Part shown: positions 45,213-58,328 of the stretch, in pieces | Layout: every line of letters starts with the position of its first letter | Position numbering within the stretch: position 1 is the first letter of the stretch | Assembly: GCA_964036155.1 (NCBI GenBank) | Contig: OZ038423.1 | Coordinates: 40,749,249-40,813,248, forward strand | Direction: 5' to 3' | DNA length: 64,000 nucleotides | Source of the DNA: Diploscapter coronatus | Lineage: Eukaryota; Nematoda; Chromadorea; Rhabditida; Rhabditidae | Notes under the pieces: generated by a model | What the model was told of the DNA's origin: nothing | Seen by the model: only the letters and a program-made list of their open reading frames with translations | Database searches by the model: none | Translations under genes and position numbers: made by a program

Positions 45213-48200
45213 TCACTCGGAGGAAATGGGTGTATCGATCAGCTCTTGTCTGGGTTGGATGTGGTGTTCAATCGGGTCGTTATTGTTTCCATTCTCTCCT
45301 GCTACTTCCCCTTCCTCATCCCTCTCCTCCTTTATTTCTCCGCTGACAGAAGAGCCGGCAGCCAGCAGCTTCGCCTGCAAATGAGTAGCCGTGCAGAGAT
45401 GATCGACGTAGTCCTTCTGCACTCCAAATGAGGTTTGACACGCTAGGCAATCGTAGTGAGTTTGCACGAGGACGAAGACCTGGAATCGTATTGTCAGTTG
45501 AGCGGATAGAAACATGAATTGAAGACATACTTCACTGGCCTGGTGACCGAACAGTCGCTGATGCTCTCTGGCCTTTGCTTCTTCCTGGAAAACATACGAG
45601 CAGGCAGTGCAGGCCCAGCCAACTTCCTTGTCCGTCAACGTCACGTCGCTTGCGTCAACTTCATTCAATGACTCCTTTAAGCTATCCACTGTCTCTCCAT
45701 CTTGTGTGAATCTGAAACGATTCAATTGTTTGTGATCAGATAATGTTTTTCGGTCGAGAAAAAAAATGAATGACTTAAATAAATTGATCATAATAAAATA
45801 TCCCAACACACATACGTGGCATTTGGAAGTCCTGCTGCAATGTTTGAAGAAATTAGTTGTTTCGTAGCCTCAGGAATCTGCAGAGAGTCGATCGATGTGC
45901 CGATTAGACTGAAGTCGGAGAGAAATGGCATATTTGGCATTCCTAAAAAGTCTCGTTACTAATTCAATGTGAAAGATTGATCCGACCGGGAGGCATCATT
46001 CCGTTGACGAGGCTGAATGGGAACCCATTGCCCAATGGCATGTTTGGAATTGACGCTGTCTTCAGTGCAGATTTGAGTGCAGCTAGCTTGTTTCCTGCCA
46101 TTTTGTTGATGTTTTCATCGAGTCCAGTTCCGTTTGCATTTGAATCAGTAGGCAGTTGTGCTCGAACATTCTTCATGTGCTCTTTGCTGAATATGTGATC
46201 CTGCAAATTCGTTAGTTCGTTTTTTCAGACATTTTCAGTTTACTTGTAGACTCATTCGACTTCCATAGTCGATTCCACAGAAAGTGCAGTGAGTTCCAAG
46301 AATTTGCGCTCTGAACATTGACTCCTCCTCTCCATTGCTCACTCGGACTTTGCGTTCTTTTGCACGTGCATTCTAAAATTCAGAACACTTTCGTTAATTC
46401 TTCAATCGTTCATTTACCTGAAACCAAACCTGCACGACTCGCTTGTGCAGTCCGATCTCCTTGCCCAGCACCTCACACTCAGTCATGGATGGTGTTTTGT
46501 AGTCAGCGAACACGCACTTCATCATGTGAACTTGCAGTGGAGTTAGATGCGTACGATATCGCTTGTTGCTCGTGGGAGACTTCGACAGTTGTGCTCCCAT
46601 TTGACTCGGGGTTGGAGATGCAAATGCAAAGAGCAGATCTTCAGGACTTTCAACTGGCATATCGTCTCCACCCTCGCTGGTCATTGGATACGGCGACATT
46701 GACAGGGATTCTCTTCTGAAGCAGGGAAATCTATCTTTTTCAATTTCATTTTCTCATACCCGTCGCCATTAGCAGCAGATGCACTGCTCAAATCGAGCGC
46801 TCCAAGCAGATCCTTCTGCATTTCGCCGTCAGCACTCAGAAAACCAGGTGGAAATAGCATCTGGACATCATCTGCATTTGGCAGACTGTCCACGTCGAGG
46901 CCCATCATGGTCATTTGAGGCGCGTGTTTCGACTGGAGATGCTCTACCATTGTCTGAAAAAGCGTTCAGTCGTAAGAGAGAAGTCTTTGAATTAAAAGTT
47001 CCCACCTGCTTAGCTTTGAAGAGAAGTCCACAGAATGGGCATCGCTTGTGAAACCCCGATTTCGATGAGCTTTCTGCTTTATCAGCCGATGGAAGCGACG
47101 ATCCGCTTACGTTTCCTAACAATCCTTGTGGTAGAAGGGAGGCTAGTGCAGCTGGCAGAGAAGAACCGGGAGCAGAAGCTGACCCTCCTGCTGACTCGCA
47201 CTAAATTCAGATATTTCGAAAAATAGTTCTGAGAACATGTCTTACCATTTTGAGAAGCACATCAGTGCTCGACTTCGGTGATCCAAGCAATTTTAGTAAA
47301 TCAGCAGGCTTTCCGGACTCCTGTGTCATTGATGCAAACGTGGCTGCTAGAGAGGATGTCGCTTGTTGGGCAGCCAGTTGTGCCTTTTCATCTGCACTCA
47401 AACTTTCTTCAACGCACTGCAAAATGATTACTTGATTTCTGCCATCTCTACGTTCATCCAAACCTTGTTATCATTGGCTTGCGCTATTCCATCATCCTTG
47501 TAGCACTTCTTCTGTTGATGTTGGATCAGCTCGTAATAGCGTTGGAAAACTTGACTGCATCTAAAATACAATGTTTTTTACTCATCTGCATCGCTAAATG
47601 ACTAACCTCCTGCATTGAAAGTTGCATCCTGGAGTTTTGACGAATCGGTCATTTGACTCGTGGTTTGGCTGATTTTCATAGATCTTCCTTGCCTTTTGCC
47701 GAGCATTTTGGAACCACACGGTGACGACTCTGGGACTGCACCCAGTTTTCTTACTCAGCATTTCCAAGTCATCGTCCTTCGGATAGGCTTGTTTCTCGAA
47801 GAATTGTTGGAGAGTTCGTAGCTGGAAATCGGTGAATCGGGTGCGATTTGCACGTCTGCCGGGCTGAGAAGAGGATGGACCGTGCGATGGGGCGAGTTGT
47901 GAAAGGCCACCTGGAATTTAGAAAATTTAGATACGCAAACTGGCATACTCATACCAGTCATGAGAGCAGTCGGATCCATGAACTGGAAGGGGTTTGGACT
48001 GATTGAAGCAGCAGCGGCTGCGGCTTGCTGCATTTGACTGAGGATGGCTTGGAAGTTGAGTTGTGTGGCTGAAGAGCCGAGTGCTGCTGCTGCAGGTGAA
48101 GGAATGGAGGGCATTGCTAGAGTGGAAGTAGAGACAGAAGGAAGGGATGGAGTGGCAGAGGAGGAAACTGCAGAAATATCGTTGTTGCCTGCACCGATTG

Positions 48201-51200
48201 AAGAGGATTCAGGCTGAATTGGCTGGAGCTTCTTTTCACTAATCACACTTGATGTGGATGAGCCAGGCTCTGATTTAATCTGAAGAAGAGCGTTTATCAG
48301 AAAAAATAACATCAACTCCTCATACCGTCTTTCCCTCCACATCTTTATCGAGTTGGAATACTTTCGCTTCTCCTGTCTTTTCGTAAGTCTCCAAGTCGAT
48401 GCTCACGGATGGTGGATTGTTGAAGTTGTACGGCGAATCCTTATCTCTTTGTCTTTCCTGAAACAAAAGATCTTTTGTTTCTTCAATTGCGTTATTTTTC
48501 ACCTTGAATAGTGTATTCCTGAACCAATGCTTGATCACTTTCTCAGGCAATTTCGCTTTGATCGACATTTCTTTGACCTGTGCTTCGGTAGGGCTATTGT
48601 TGATGTCGAAGTATTGCCTGAATTTGCAGTTTCATACTAGTCTAGGTAGGACCTCGGGAACGAGATATTATTATTGATAATCAAGGAGTTTTGGAATGAG
48701 AATTCTCTCGATTCATGTTTCTATCTGCATTTTTATTTAATTTACCTGAGAACTTTCAACTGATCATCTGTGATTCGCGTTCTTGCTCGTTTTTGCGGTG
48801 ATGATGCGAGGTTAGAGTTGAGAAGTGGATTGAACAGATCAGACATCCCTGGAGGGATTTGACCGGTGAAAGATGGAAGAGAGCCGGAAACTGCGCCGGG
48901 AGGAAGGAAAGGAAACCCGGCTGCTTGCATCATCTGTAGCATTGCCAACTGGGAGAAGTCGGGTTTTGAGGAGTCTAAAATTTTATTATTATGATCTTAG
49001 TCCAAAATAATTTCAATTACCAGACGAATCGAGTTTAGCCATTTTCTCTGGAGGCTCGGAATTATCTCGACTTGTCCGACTGCTCTGAGGGGAGTTCTGT
49101 CCATTGTCGAGTGAATCAAACCCTGTCTGAAATTCAAAAATTCCATTTGATCACTTTTAACGGGGAATAATAGAATTCAATAATTTGGGGAAAAACTAGG
49201 AATTTTCTTGTTGCTAATTTGCTAAATTTTTAATATCACTAGCGTTCAACGGTTTCGAATTGGCTATTTCTTATAAAATCTTTAGGAGTATTGTACACTT
49301 ATACTGGGGGCAAAATTTGATCCCAATTGATTCAACTTATTGCAGATTTTTTATTTTTCGGAATAAATAACTAACCGGCTTGATTTCTTCGATGAGTGCA
49401 GCGGTATTCAAAATGATCTGTCCATATTTCTTGACATCTTCGTCCTGTAGCGGCTGTTTGTGCGCCTCTTCGGAATGCTTAGACAATGCTCCAATCGAGT
49501 TGCAAATCTCTCCGCATTGACTGCATTCTGGTCGAGGCACTGCAGCTACAGACGATTCGTCCAAATGCCGGATTTTGTCCATTTGATCGGATAGCTCTGG
49601 ACAAAGTGTAGTAAGTCGATCTGTTCCAAAGCTGCGAATTTGTGCAAGCAACATTTTTCCGCTCGAAGGCATTTCATCATCAATGTTTTCGAGTGGCGTT
49701 TCTTCTGAAGTATCAATTTTCAACTTACGGCAACTATAATTTGATGGAATAATTCTTTGCAAAATAATAGTATTTCTTTAAAATATGAGAACACTATATC
49801 ACAGGCAAAATATCATTTCGCCGAGTGGAAATTGACACAATTTATAGTGAGGAGTAAAAACTACCTCTGCTTTGATTTGTCATGGCTGCTTGAACGGGGA
49901 ACTGTAATGATTGAAGTCCAACATTCGATGCATTTGGGTTTTGCTGCTGCATGAGCATGTTCATGAAATCCAATATAGACATGGGATTCTTTGCAGGATT
50001 GCCGGTCTGAAATGAGCTCTCATAAAATCGATGATAGAATGATGATGATTCGAGTTGTTTCCCCTTGACTTCCATTTTCACAAAATCATCATCGCATCTC
50101 AAACTGGCTGGTGTTCTCACGTTTTACATTAGTTTCCCTCATTTGAGTGATTCATGAGTTTCCCTCCTCTGCGAGAATGCAGAATCCTGCCTCTTCTCTT
50201 TACTCTCCCCGTAATTATTTGAACGAAACTCGAAAGGCTACGATCCCCATGCGTTCCCCCCGAAAATTTTCCTCTTTCCTTCAATTCTCAAATTGATTTC
50301 TGCATTCACGCTTCAGTGCGAGATAAAACGATTAACTTTCCCAATTATATTATGGATGCATTTGAAACAAAAAACCGTAAAAATCCCTCTCTTGAGAGAT
50401 TTTATCTCTTCTAATTTATTCTATTTCCGACCCTCTGACTCTAATAACCTTGCTTTGCTCTCCTTTGTGTGTAAGTGTGAATGTCTGTTTGCGTATGGTA
50501 TCCTCGGCTCACAATCAGACGACAAATACGCGATACACACAGACATTCGACCACACGACTTATGCATTGTCTTTGAGGAGAAAGAAGGGAAACGGTAATG
50601 GAGACTAATAAAGGATGAATGCTTTTGAGCAAACATAAACTGTCCATACAAATGAATGTGCTAAATATTTAAATTATCCCCACTTCACGCAATTTCTATG
50701 ATGAGTAATTGTTGAAGATTCGTAATTGCATGATCATGTAACAATAACATAATGATCAGAGTCAAGTGACAAAATAATTCAAATCCCCGAATTTACGATT
50801 CAAATGACAACGGAATGAAAACAAAAATTATGATGAAATGATGGAAAGCACCGCAGCGAATAGGTGACAGACCTGGACGCGAAAGGGAAGAGAAGGAAGG
50901 GACAAAGACAGCGCACGCTCCACTCATTTACATGAGAATAAATAGAATGAGAATTAGAGAATGAGAATGACAGAAGTAGATTTGAGGGAAATTGAGGAAA
51001 ATAAACCGAAAGATGCAGACGAGTGAAAAGAAGGAGGTAAATGAAGAGACGCTAGACGGACAGACGCATAGGTATAGGGGTGCAATGAATTGAATAAATG
51101 AATGAGAAGTGTCTGTAGAGAAGGAGAGAAAGGACAGACAAACAATTCGCAGGAATGAGTTACAGGCTGAAATAATAGAAATCGACGAAAATTCAAAACC

Positions 51201-54200
51201 CCATTTACCCCTCCTATTTTTCTTCCCATTCTCCACTTCACACGCTCTATCTCATCACTGAAAATAAATGAGCTGCCTATTTACAGTAATCTATTCACCA
51301 ATCAGAAATGTGTTGTTCAATTGCGTAATTTGATCGCAAGGTTTCGAAGTTGGTTTTGACGATGAAATTGGTCATTGTTGAAGCTCTTTTGTCAAATGAG
51401 CATTCGAATTTACAGCAACAAGAAAAAACACTCCTTTGCATAATTGCAAAAAAAACAAAAACAAGTTTCCCAACCGATAATTCTGTGGATACCTCTTCCT
51501 CCTTGTGAATGAGATCCCTGATGAGGTTCTGCCTGGGTCCTCCCGGCTGCTCGATGACTGGTTTCGACGAATCAATTTCCCCCGCAGCCACTAATTCGCT
51601 GATTTTCGTCATTCGAGACTGGTGTGCAACCGATCTGCAATATTCAAATGAGTACGCATGAATCGAAGCGGGAAACTCGATATCAATCACCCTAGGGAAT
51701 GAGCATATAGTGAGTTTTCAATTTAAAAAAATAATAATAATAATAAATAAAAATGATAAATTCAACCTCAAGTGAATATCGAGCGTGGCTCCTTGGCCGT
51801 ATTGCTGATTGCAAATGTTACAGCGGAATAGTTTCGGTTTGTCTCCAGTCAAAATGCCTGATGGAAGCTGCTTCAAAGCGGAGAGAGCCTGAAATGATCG
51901 AACGAATTCTAGACTGAAGCGCGTCTATTCAAGCAACATTTTTGATTATGAAAATCGAATAAATGTGCCAAATTAACTGAACCGATTGCGCGGAATTGAA
52001 TGGAGGGATGGGTGAGAGAATGAATGGGGAATAGGCGAATGAATATGGAATGTGAATGAGCCCCTTCCCCTCTTCTCTGATTCTCTGAATTGTTGTCATC
52101 GTCCCAATTGCTATGATATGCTCTAGAACTTCTATGCAGATCCTGTGTTGCTGCATTCATGCGCAGTAGAGAAAGTCACAAAAATTTGTCAAAGCGGCTG
52201 AATTATGGCCATAAGCCGATTACGGTAGCAGAAGTAAGAGAATGAGATGAAAGGGAGCCAAATAGAGTGAGACTGAGACTCAATTGAAATGGGGAGAATT
52301 TGTCATTTGCGAACTGCAGGGTTTAGCAGTCAAATGCTACAGTTCAGTTCGTGCGACTTAAAAGTTTAAACAAACGATATCAATATTTTGAGAGTTTCCA
52401 GAATTGTGTGATTGATCGACTTTTGTCTAACTTATGAAATGTGTGAAACGCTATACGTTCTCTGAAAACTAATTCTTTCATCGTATAATCCTACGATTTT
52501 CAAGTTCAAAATGCTGTCTGGCTTTACGGTTGGAGCCTTTCGAATAAGGAAGGGAATGAATTGTGGAGTATGTTTGCACTGACACAGGCCCATTAGGCTC
52601 AAGCAATGATGAAAGAGAATGGAAATGTGAGAGAAGAGAGCGAAGGACAATCCTTCGTACAAACCGACAAACTAGCCATTATGGTATCTGCGCGGAGCGA
52701 TCCAATGAAAAATCAACAGTTTCGAGTCGAAGTCAAGAAAATTGGTCGAAAATAAATTCGTCATTATCCAAAATGGAAAATTTCAGACACTTCTAAATTT
52801 GTGACTGCTCACCTTTCCATCTTCTCCCAACCAAAATTTATTGGAATTTTAGTCAACATAGGAAATGATTAATTTAATAAATGAAAAATTCCTCATTTTC
52901 TCCTCCCCTCTTCCCGAATATACTAATAACAGTCGAATAGTGATTTTCCATAATTTCTCCCTTTCTTTTTCTCGGACGATTTTCGCTTTCTCATTGTCTC
53001 TATGAATTTCTATGCAGTGCTTCTATCTCTCTGTTCTGCTTTCATGATTGGTGACACTATGGGTCGTTTCTTCAAATGAGAAAAATTTCACATAACTGAA
53101 GAACTGCACTAATCAAAATTTTCGAATTTCAAAGTCAATTTGCACTATACTAAAACTCGCTATTTATTTTGAAGAAATGAAGCTCTTAGAATAGATTACA
53201 GAAGTGAAACAAATAAAAAATTGAAAGTTGGAATCAGAGTAAGAATTTCCTTCTAAAATACTATAATATGAATTTCGCATCAGGGATGATCGATCGTTAA
53301 TTTGGCTCATCATTTGATTTGTTGCATTAAGAAGTTACGTGAGAATATTGTCTGACCTGAGAACTGAGATCGACCGCTCCTTGTTTCTCCATGAGTTGTT
53401 GCTTGACTCGTTTGAGATGGTTGGGAGAGTTGAAATGCGCGTTTGCTGATTTTGCTGGGAAGGATTCCGAGCAGAGATCGCAGCGAGAAGACTTTTCGAG
53501 CGCGTGCTCCTGCTCCATGTGCGTCTAAAACGGAATGGCATTGATAAACAATCGAATTCGAATAAGTTATGAAGTGAAAGGTGGGAAATAATCCTACCTT
53601 CAACTCGTCAGCATCCGATGAGACCTTATTGCAGAATGAGCATTTGTGGGTTGTCGCGAATAAGTGGACTATCTGAAGTTCACTCGTTTCAGCTTTCATC
53701 CATTTCAAATATTCATTTTTCGTCTTTCATCATCACTTTTTTCATAATTTGGCAATTTTTGCATCCAAGTTAGTTTTATCTGAGTGAACTTTAAAAGGTT
53801 ATTGACACAGACCTGATGCGATTGCAGTCCTGCTTCATTTCTGAACGCCATTGAGCATTGCGAGCAGCGATACGAAAATCCCCCACTCGAACCGTTGGCA
53901 GAGCTGAAAACAGTCTAATCAATGCTGTGTTATGACTCAGGAGGAATTTTCAATTAGCATTCTCCCCTTTGCAACAGCCGACCAATCGACTAATCGGTAA
54001 TTAGTCGAATCGTAAAATTTCAATTAATGACGCCTTCATTTCACACTTCTTCACAACTGTCACCTTATCAATTTTATGCGCAAACTCACTCCCGATATTA
54101 ATTACGTAGCAAAGCAAGTCGGGAACATAATTTTAGCCATTGCATCGAAATTTTCATTATAGTCTCATACAGAATGTTTTTTAATCATTTTTCTGTCGTG

Positions 54201-57200
54201 GCGATTCGACAAATTTAGAAAGGACACAGTGGTGGCTAAGAATCTGAAACAATCGATGCTTATGATTGGAGCTTGGATTGCCCACTTATTTTGCTAATAA
54301 GTCTGAATTCAAATCTGCAAAACTTAGTTTAATTCGATGGAATATGCGTACAAATTGCATTCTTATTGGCTCACGGAAATTGAGCGTATCAGACTATTAA
54401 TAATCATGATTTTTTTCAAAATAATCTCTACGGTGTATAAATTGTTAATTAGAATAGACAAAGTCTGTTTTGCATGATATTGAAATTAGCGTAAAAATAT
54501 TGTTTAAACTTCGAGATGTGCTCAAACCAGGGGGTAAATAGAATGGCAATTTCTGTGTCAGATTCTGACTTAGTCGGACAAGGGTTATTGTTTTGTTTGA
54601 TCTTTGTCGCGAAATAATCCACTTCGCTTTTTAGTTTCTATACAATTTCTAAATTTCAAGACCAAATTTATAAGATAATTCATTATGAACAATCTGTCTA
54701 ACATTTCTTCACTTTATTATTTTAACGTCCATATAAATACTGTTCTCTTTTCCCTTCACAGAGCCCCGTGTGATTCAACTGAATTCACCCTTTCCAAATC
54801 AAAACCTATTTTGTAATAAGTTATGCAATCTTCTGAAATAAAGAAATGAGAGAGTATATCCAGTTTTCTTATTTCTTTAGTCTTCATTCTTACCTAGCCA
54901 ATTCGCTCTTCTGTACAGACAACAGTCTTTCGGCTGCCTGCTCGTTGATCTTGTGCTCCTGAATCGAAATTGAATCGTACTACCATTAAAATGCACAATG
55001 TTTGGAGAAATTCCCCTAGAGCAATGAAATAAGATAGAAAAGACATTTGACAAGGATGAATCAGTGAATATTACGAGAGGAGAGAGATGGAAGAAGGAAA
55101 ATAAGCAGGATTGAAAAGCTGACAAATGAAAATACGAGTGAGATGAATGAGAGAAAAGGGAAGAAAGAAATAACAAAATGGTAACTGTGAATGGGTCTGG
55201 GAACGGTGAGATGGAAGGAAGATAAAGGTGTCCATTGAGAGAACAAATGTTTTTTCATTATTATTTGAAGAGTGACCAACTGTTATTCAATTCATTAAAA
55301 TGGGGAATAACTTGAAGTTAGAGATTTGTAAGTTTCTAGATATGAAAAATCTACCTGTATGAGATGTTCAGCCAACTTGACTGCCTTTGACAGACACAGC
55401 GGGCACTGATCACCGTCTTCGTGTGTCTTTCCGTGCTCTTCTAATACTGAGACCTCTTCTGAAATATCGAAAGTTAAGATTTATTATTTAAGAATGAGAT
55501 GATTATATGATTTTCTCGAAATATTTTATTTATCTAGATGATAGAGGGTCAATAAGTCATGCGTCTATTGAATGAAATATGCTTCCAGGAATAACTAAAC
55601 TTCTGTCAAATTTATAAATTCGTTTCCCAATATTAATTGCGAAATTTTGCATTCGTTCAGAATGATTTCTTCTTCCCTCTTCTAAATTTCAAATTATTAT
55701 CACACACTTAGTTGCGCAGCTCATTAAGGCGGTCAACTTCAAAGGCAATAAAATTAATAAGCTGAAGAAGCGCGTCGTGGCAAGTCGATGAGAAGAGAAC
55801 ACTAATGGGGGAGGGGAGGGCTAATGACTTCGAAAATACGGTAGAAATTGCTAAAAATGCCAGGCTTCTAAATGATTCCGCCCATTAGGTGAAATTGAAC
55901 AAAATGTCTTCAATTCAATCTAAATAAAGCAGCCGATGCAACCAGATTTTGTTGAAATGTAGCAATTATGAACGAGGAAATTAGGCAATGTTTTGGAGGT
56001 TGTAATTAAAAAGTACACAGTGAATGCGCACCGAAACTAGTCACTTTTGAGGGAAAGCAAGAGAAACACACAGGGACATTCATTTAACTCTTTGAGACTG
56101 TCAGGCGGTGGTCGGCCAGTTACAAAGGACTGTCAATTGCGAGAGAGTATGAGGAATGGCGAGGCAGCAGTGATGCAGACAGTTAATAACTCTTGTTGAG
56201 GAGACGAGAAGCAGAGACAATGCAGGTGAGAGTCATTGGCAACAAGTTGCATGTTCCAAGTGGCCAACCAAATGAACGGCTCTTCTAACTTATTTCTATC
56301 CGAACGAAACTTGAACTGTATAGTCTAGTTTGGCCTAACCGTAAAATTATCAATTAGTCGGTGATTATTTTACGGTAGTTCGCTAAGTGTCTTCAAAAAT
56401 CCCTATGATTCACTTGATAATTCATCAAAATCCTTCGAACGCTAGTTGAGTCACAGCCACGCACACATTCCTCCATTCTGATCATCTATTGCGCATAGTT
56501 CATTTGGCTCGTTTTATCTGCATTTCTGCACAGCGGTACCTCAAAGCTCTCAATTCTCTGCATTTGATCATTCTATATGCTAATTTGCGAGGCAAAAAAT
56601 CAGGGGAGAATATGAGAGGAGGAAATAGAAGAGGAAGACAGAATAACGAGGGCAATTCAATGGAAACCAATGCAGCAAGTGATGGAATGAGAAAGGAGCG
56701 ACTCAGCGACAAAGGAGAAGAAAGCTCGGTGGTGGAATTGATGAAATGAAATGGGGAGAGATGTAGAAACGATACAATTCGAATATTGATCGTCTTTACT
56801 ATATTTTCTGGCATATCAAATTGTTGTACAATAATTTGTAATGTAGCAGCAGCTCAAGTTTTTTCATAATAAAACTGATCTTCGTCACGTCTAGATAAAA
56901 TTGAACTCTGAACAGTCGTCCCTTCTAAATTTTTAACTATTTTCTGTCATAAGCGAAAATGTTGTAGTTAAAATTCGAGTGATTACAAAATATATATTAA
57001 AGCAGGTGGTGTGAATTTTCCCTTTCTTGCATTATAGTGATCAAGGCAAATATTTTGTTACCAATGAGCAATGTTCGGCGAACAGAATGAGTTTATCATT
57101 CTGATTTTCAGCATTTTGAAATTTTCGATTGTTTTCGAGTGAATTACGGTTGCCGAATCTCGTTCATCATTGTATCATTGGGACAATGGCTGATTCTTTG

Positions 57201-58328
57201 AAGTTGACGATAAAAAGGGCAATTGAGGGAAAGAGAAAGGGAACTTGGCAGGGGAATGAGGGAAATGAAACGAGATGGGAGAAATTAGAGGCAAATTGTG
57301 AATTGTAAGGCAGCGAGAAGGGCCGAGGGAACTAATGACTGTCATGGATGCAAAAAGCAGAGTGAATGAGCGAGGAAATTAGACTGGCAAAAGTGGTCAG
57401 GTCAATCGAGATTGAAATTTGCCATATTTTAAAATGTTGTGCATTGCTCTATGAAATAAGTTACTGAAATAAATTTCAACTAGAGAAGGTCAAAATTCCT
57501 ATTCCAATTCTGAAAGAAAATCATTTCAATTGTCGTATGTCTCTAACAAAGTATAAATATTGAATGAACTAAAGTTGAGCCAATTAGAAATCTCATTAAC
57601 ATGTACAATTGGTAAAGGTTTCTCATTAAATAGCATTTTCGATGTAAGCTTGACAACTTGTATATTGTGAGCCACCATCCGAATGCTCGAATGATAAAGA
57701 GCGATTTAAACTTCTGATTCACTTTAAAAATACCGATAATAAGAATTTTCACGACAAATTGTTCATTAATGAAGTTGCTAAATTGTATACGCCTTGGCTC
57801 AGTTAATTTTATGTCACTTCTTTAGAGACAAAAGATGACTCTCAGAATATCCTTAAAATTTCCCTTCTTATAATCTCTTTGAAATGATTAATATTATTCT
57901 TCAATTTGATCTTTTCCTTTCATATTCCTCTCCAGCTTACAAAACATCGTCTCTCATGCAAGCACTGTGCAATAGATTTCGTAATGATTGAAAGAGTAAA
58001 ACGATGAGAAAATCAGATGAAAAGCCGAGAAGAGAAAGAAAATAAAATGAGATGAGAGCCTGTGATTAGAAGGGTGGAAAGGAAGGAAAACAAAAAGTAA
58101 CGGGCAAACGAAGTCAATAAATCAAATGGGAAGGAGGGGAAAGATGAGAAGCGAGCGAGCAACCGATCATAGCTAAGGATACGGTAATTCGACAAATAGT
58201 TGATTGGAAAGCTTATTTGAGAAAATTAATTAGATGAATAATTGTAGTACAACAACTCTTACTTGTGGTGAATCCGCAGCTTGCACAAGCGTACGCTGCA
58301 TCTTCTTCCATTGTCATGGCATTCAGAT
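45213..58328 (-). CDS. zfh-2: ZFHX3/ZFHX4/zfh-2-type zinc-finger homeobox transcription factor (5' end missing)
   Basis: Large nuclear regulator of neuronal and other differentiation. Twenty-six exons in the window: 58328-58263, 55458-55355, 54958-54894, 53903-53813, 53672-53598, 53524-53357, 51888-51767, 51634-51493, 50006-49865, 49704-49376, 49126-49021, 48974-48746, 48617-48503, 48457-48326, 48279-47955, 47910-47607, 47560-47464, 47416-47246, 47203-47006, 46953-46760, 46715-46418, 46372-46244, 46200-45987, 45942-45816, 45711-45531, 45479-45213; about 1,463 aa. C2H2 fingers include [52 protein letters not shown] and [10 protein letters not shown]. Homeodomain 1 (about residues 533-592) has [20 protein letters not shown] and [20 protein letters not shown]; homeodomain 2 (756-815) has RTRFTDFQL and [12 protein letters not shown]; homeodomain 3 (1107-1166) has [13 protein letters not shown] and [12 protein letters not shown]. 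Later fingers ([38 protein letters not shown]) follow. The junction into 49704 uses a weak acceptor. The reading begins mid-codon, so more exons lie above 58328. Confidence 0.94.
51731..51748. repeat. short (ATA)n microsatellite
   Basis: Six ATA units in an intron of the ZFHX gene, just downstream of the exon ending at 51767 in transcript order's previous intron boundary. No functional meaning seen. Confidence 0.7.
55459..58262 (-). other. large ZFHX intron
   Basis: A 2.8-kb intron that joins in phase (A + AA = Lys). It holds purine-rich blocks near 56590-56770 and 57210-57340. A small hairpin (ACCGTAAAATTATCA / TGATTATTTTACGGT, arms 56338-56352 and 56362-56376) is also present. No exon could be supported inside it. 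Confidence 0.5.
56336..56377. repeat. small inverted repeat, about 16-bp arms
   Basis: TAACCGTAAAATTATCA and the facing TGATTATTTTACGGTA are near-perfect reverse complements around a 9-base loop, inside a ZFHX intron. Confidence 0.6.
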
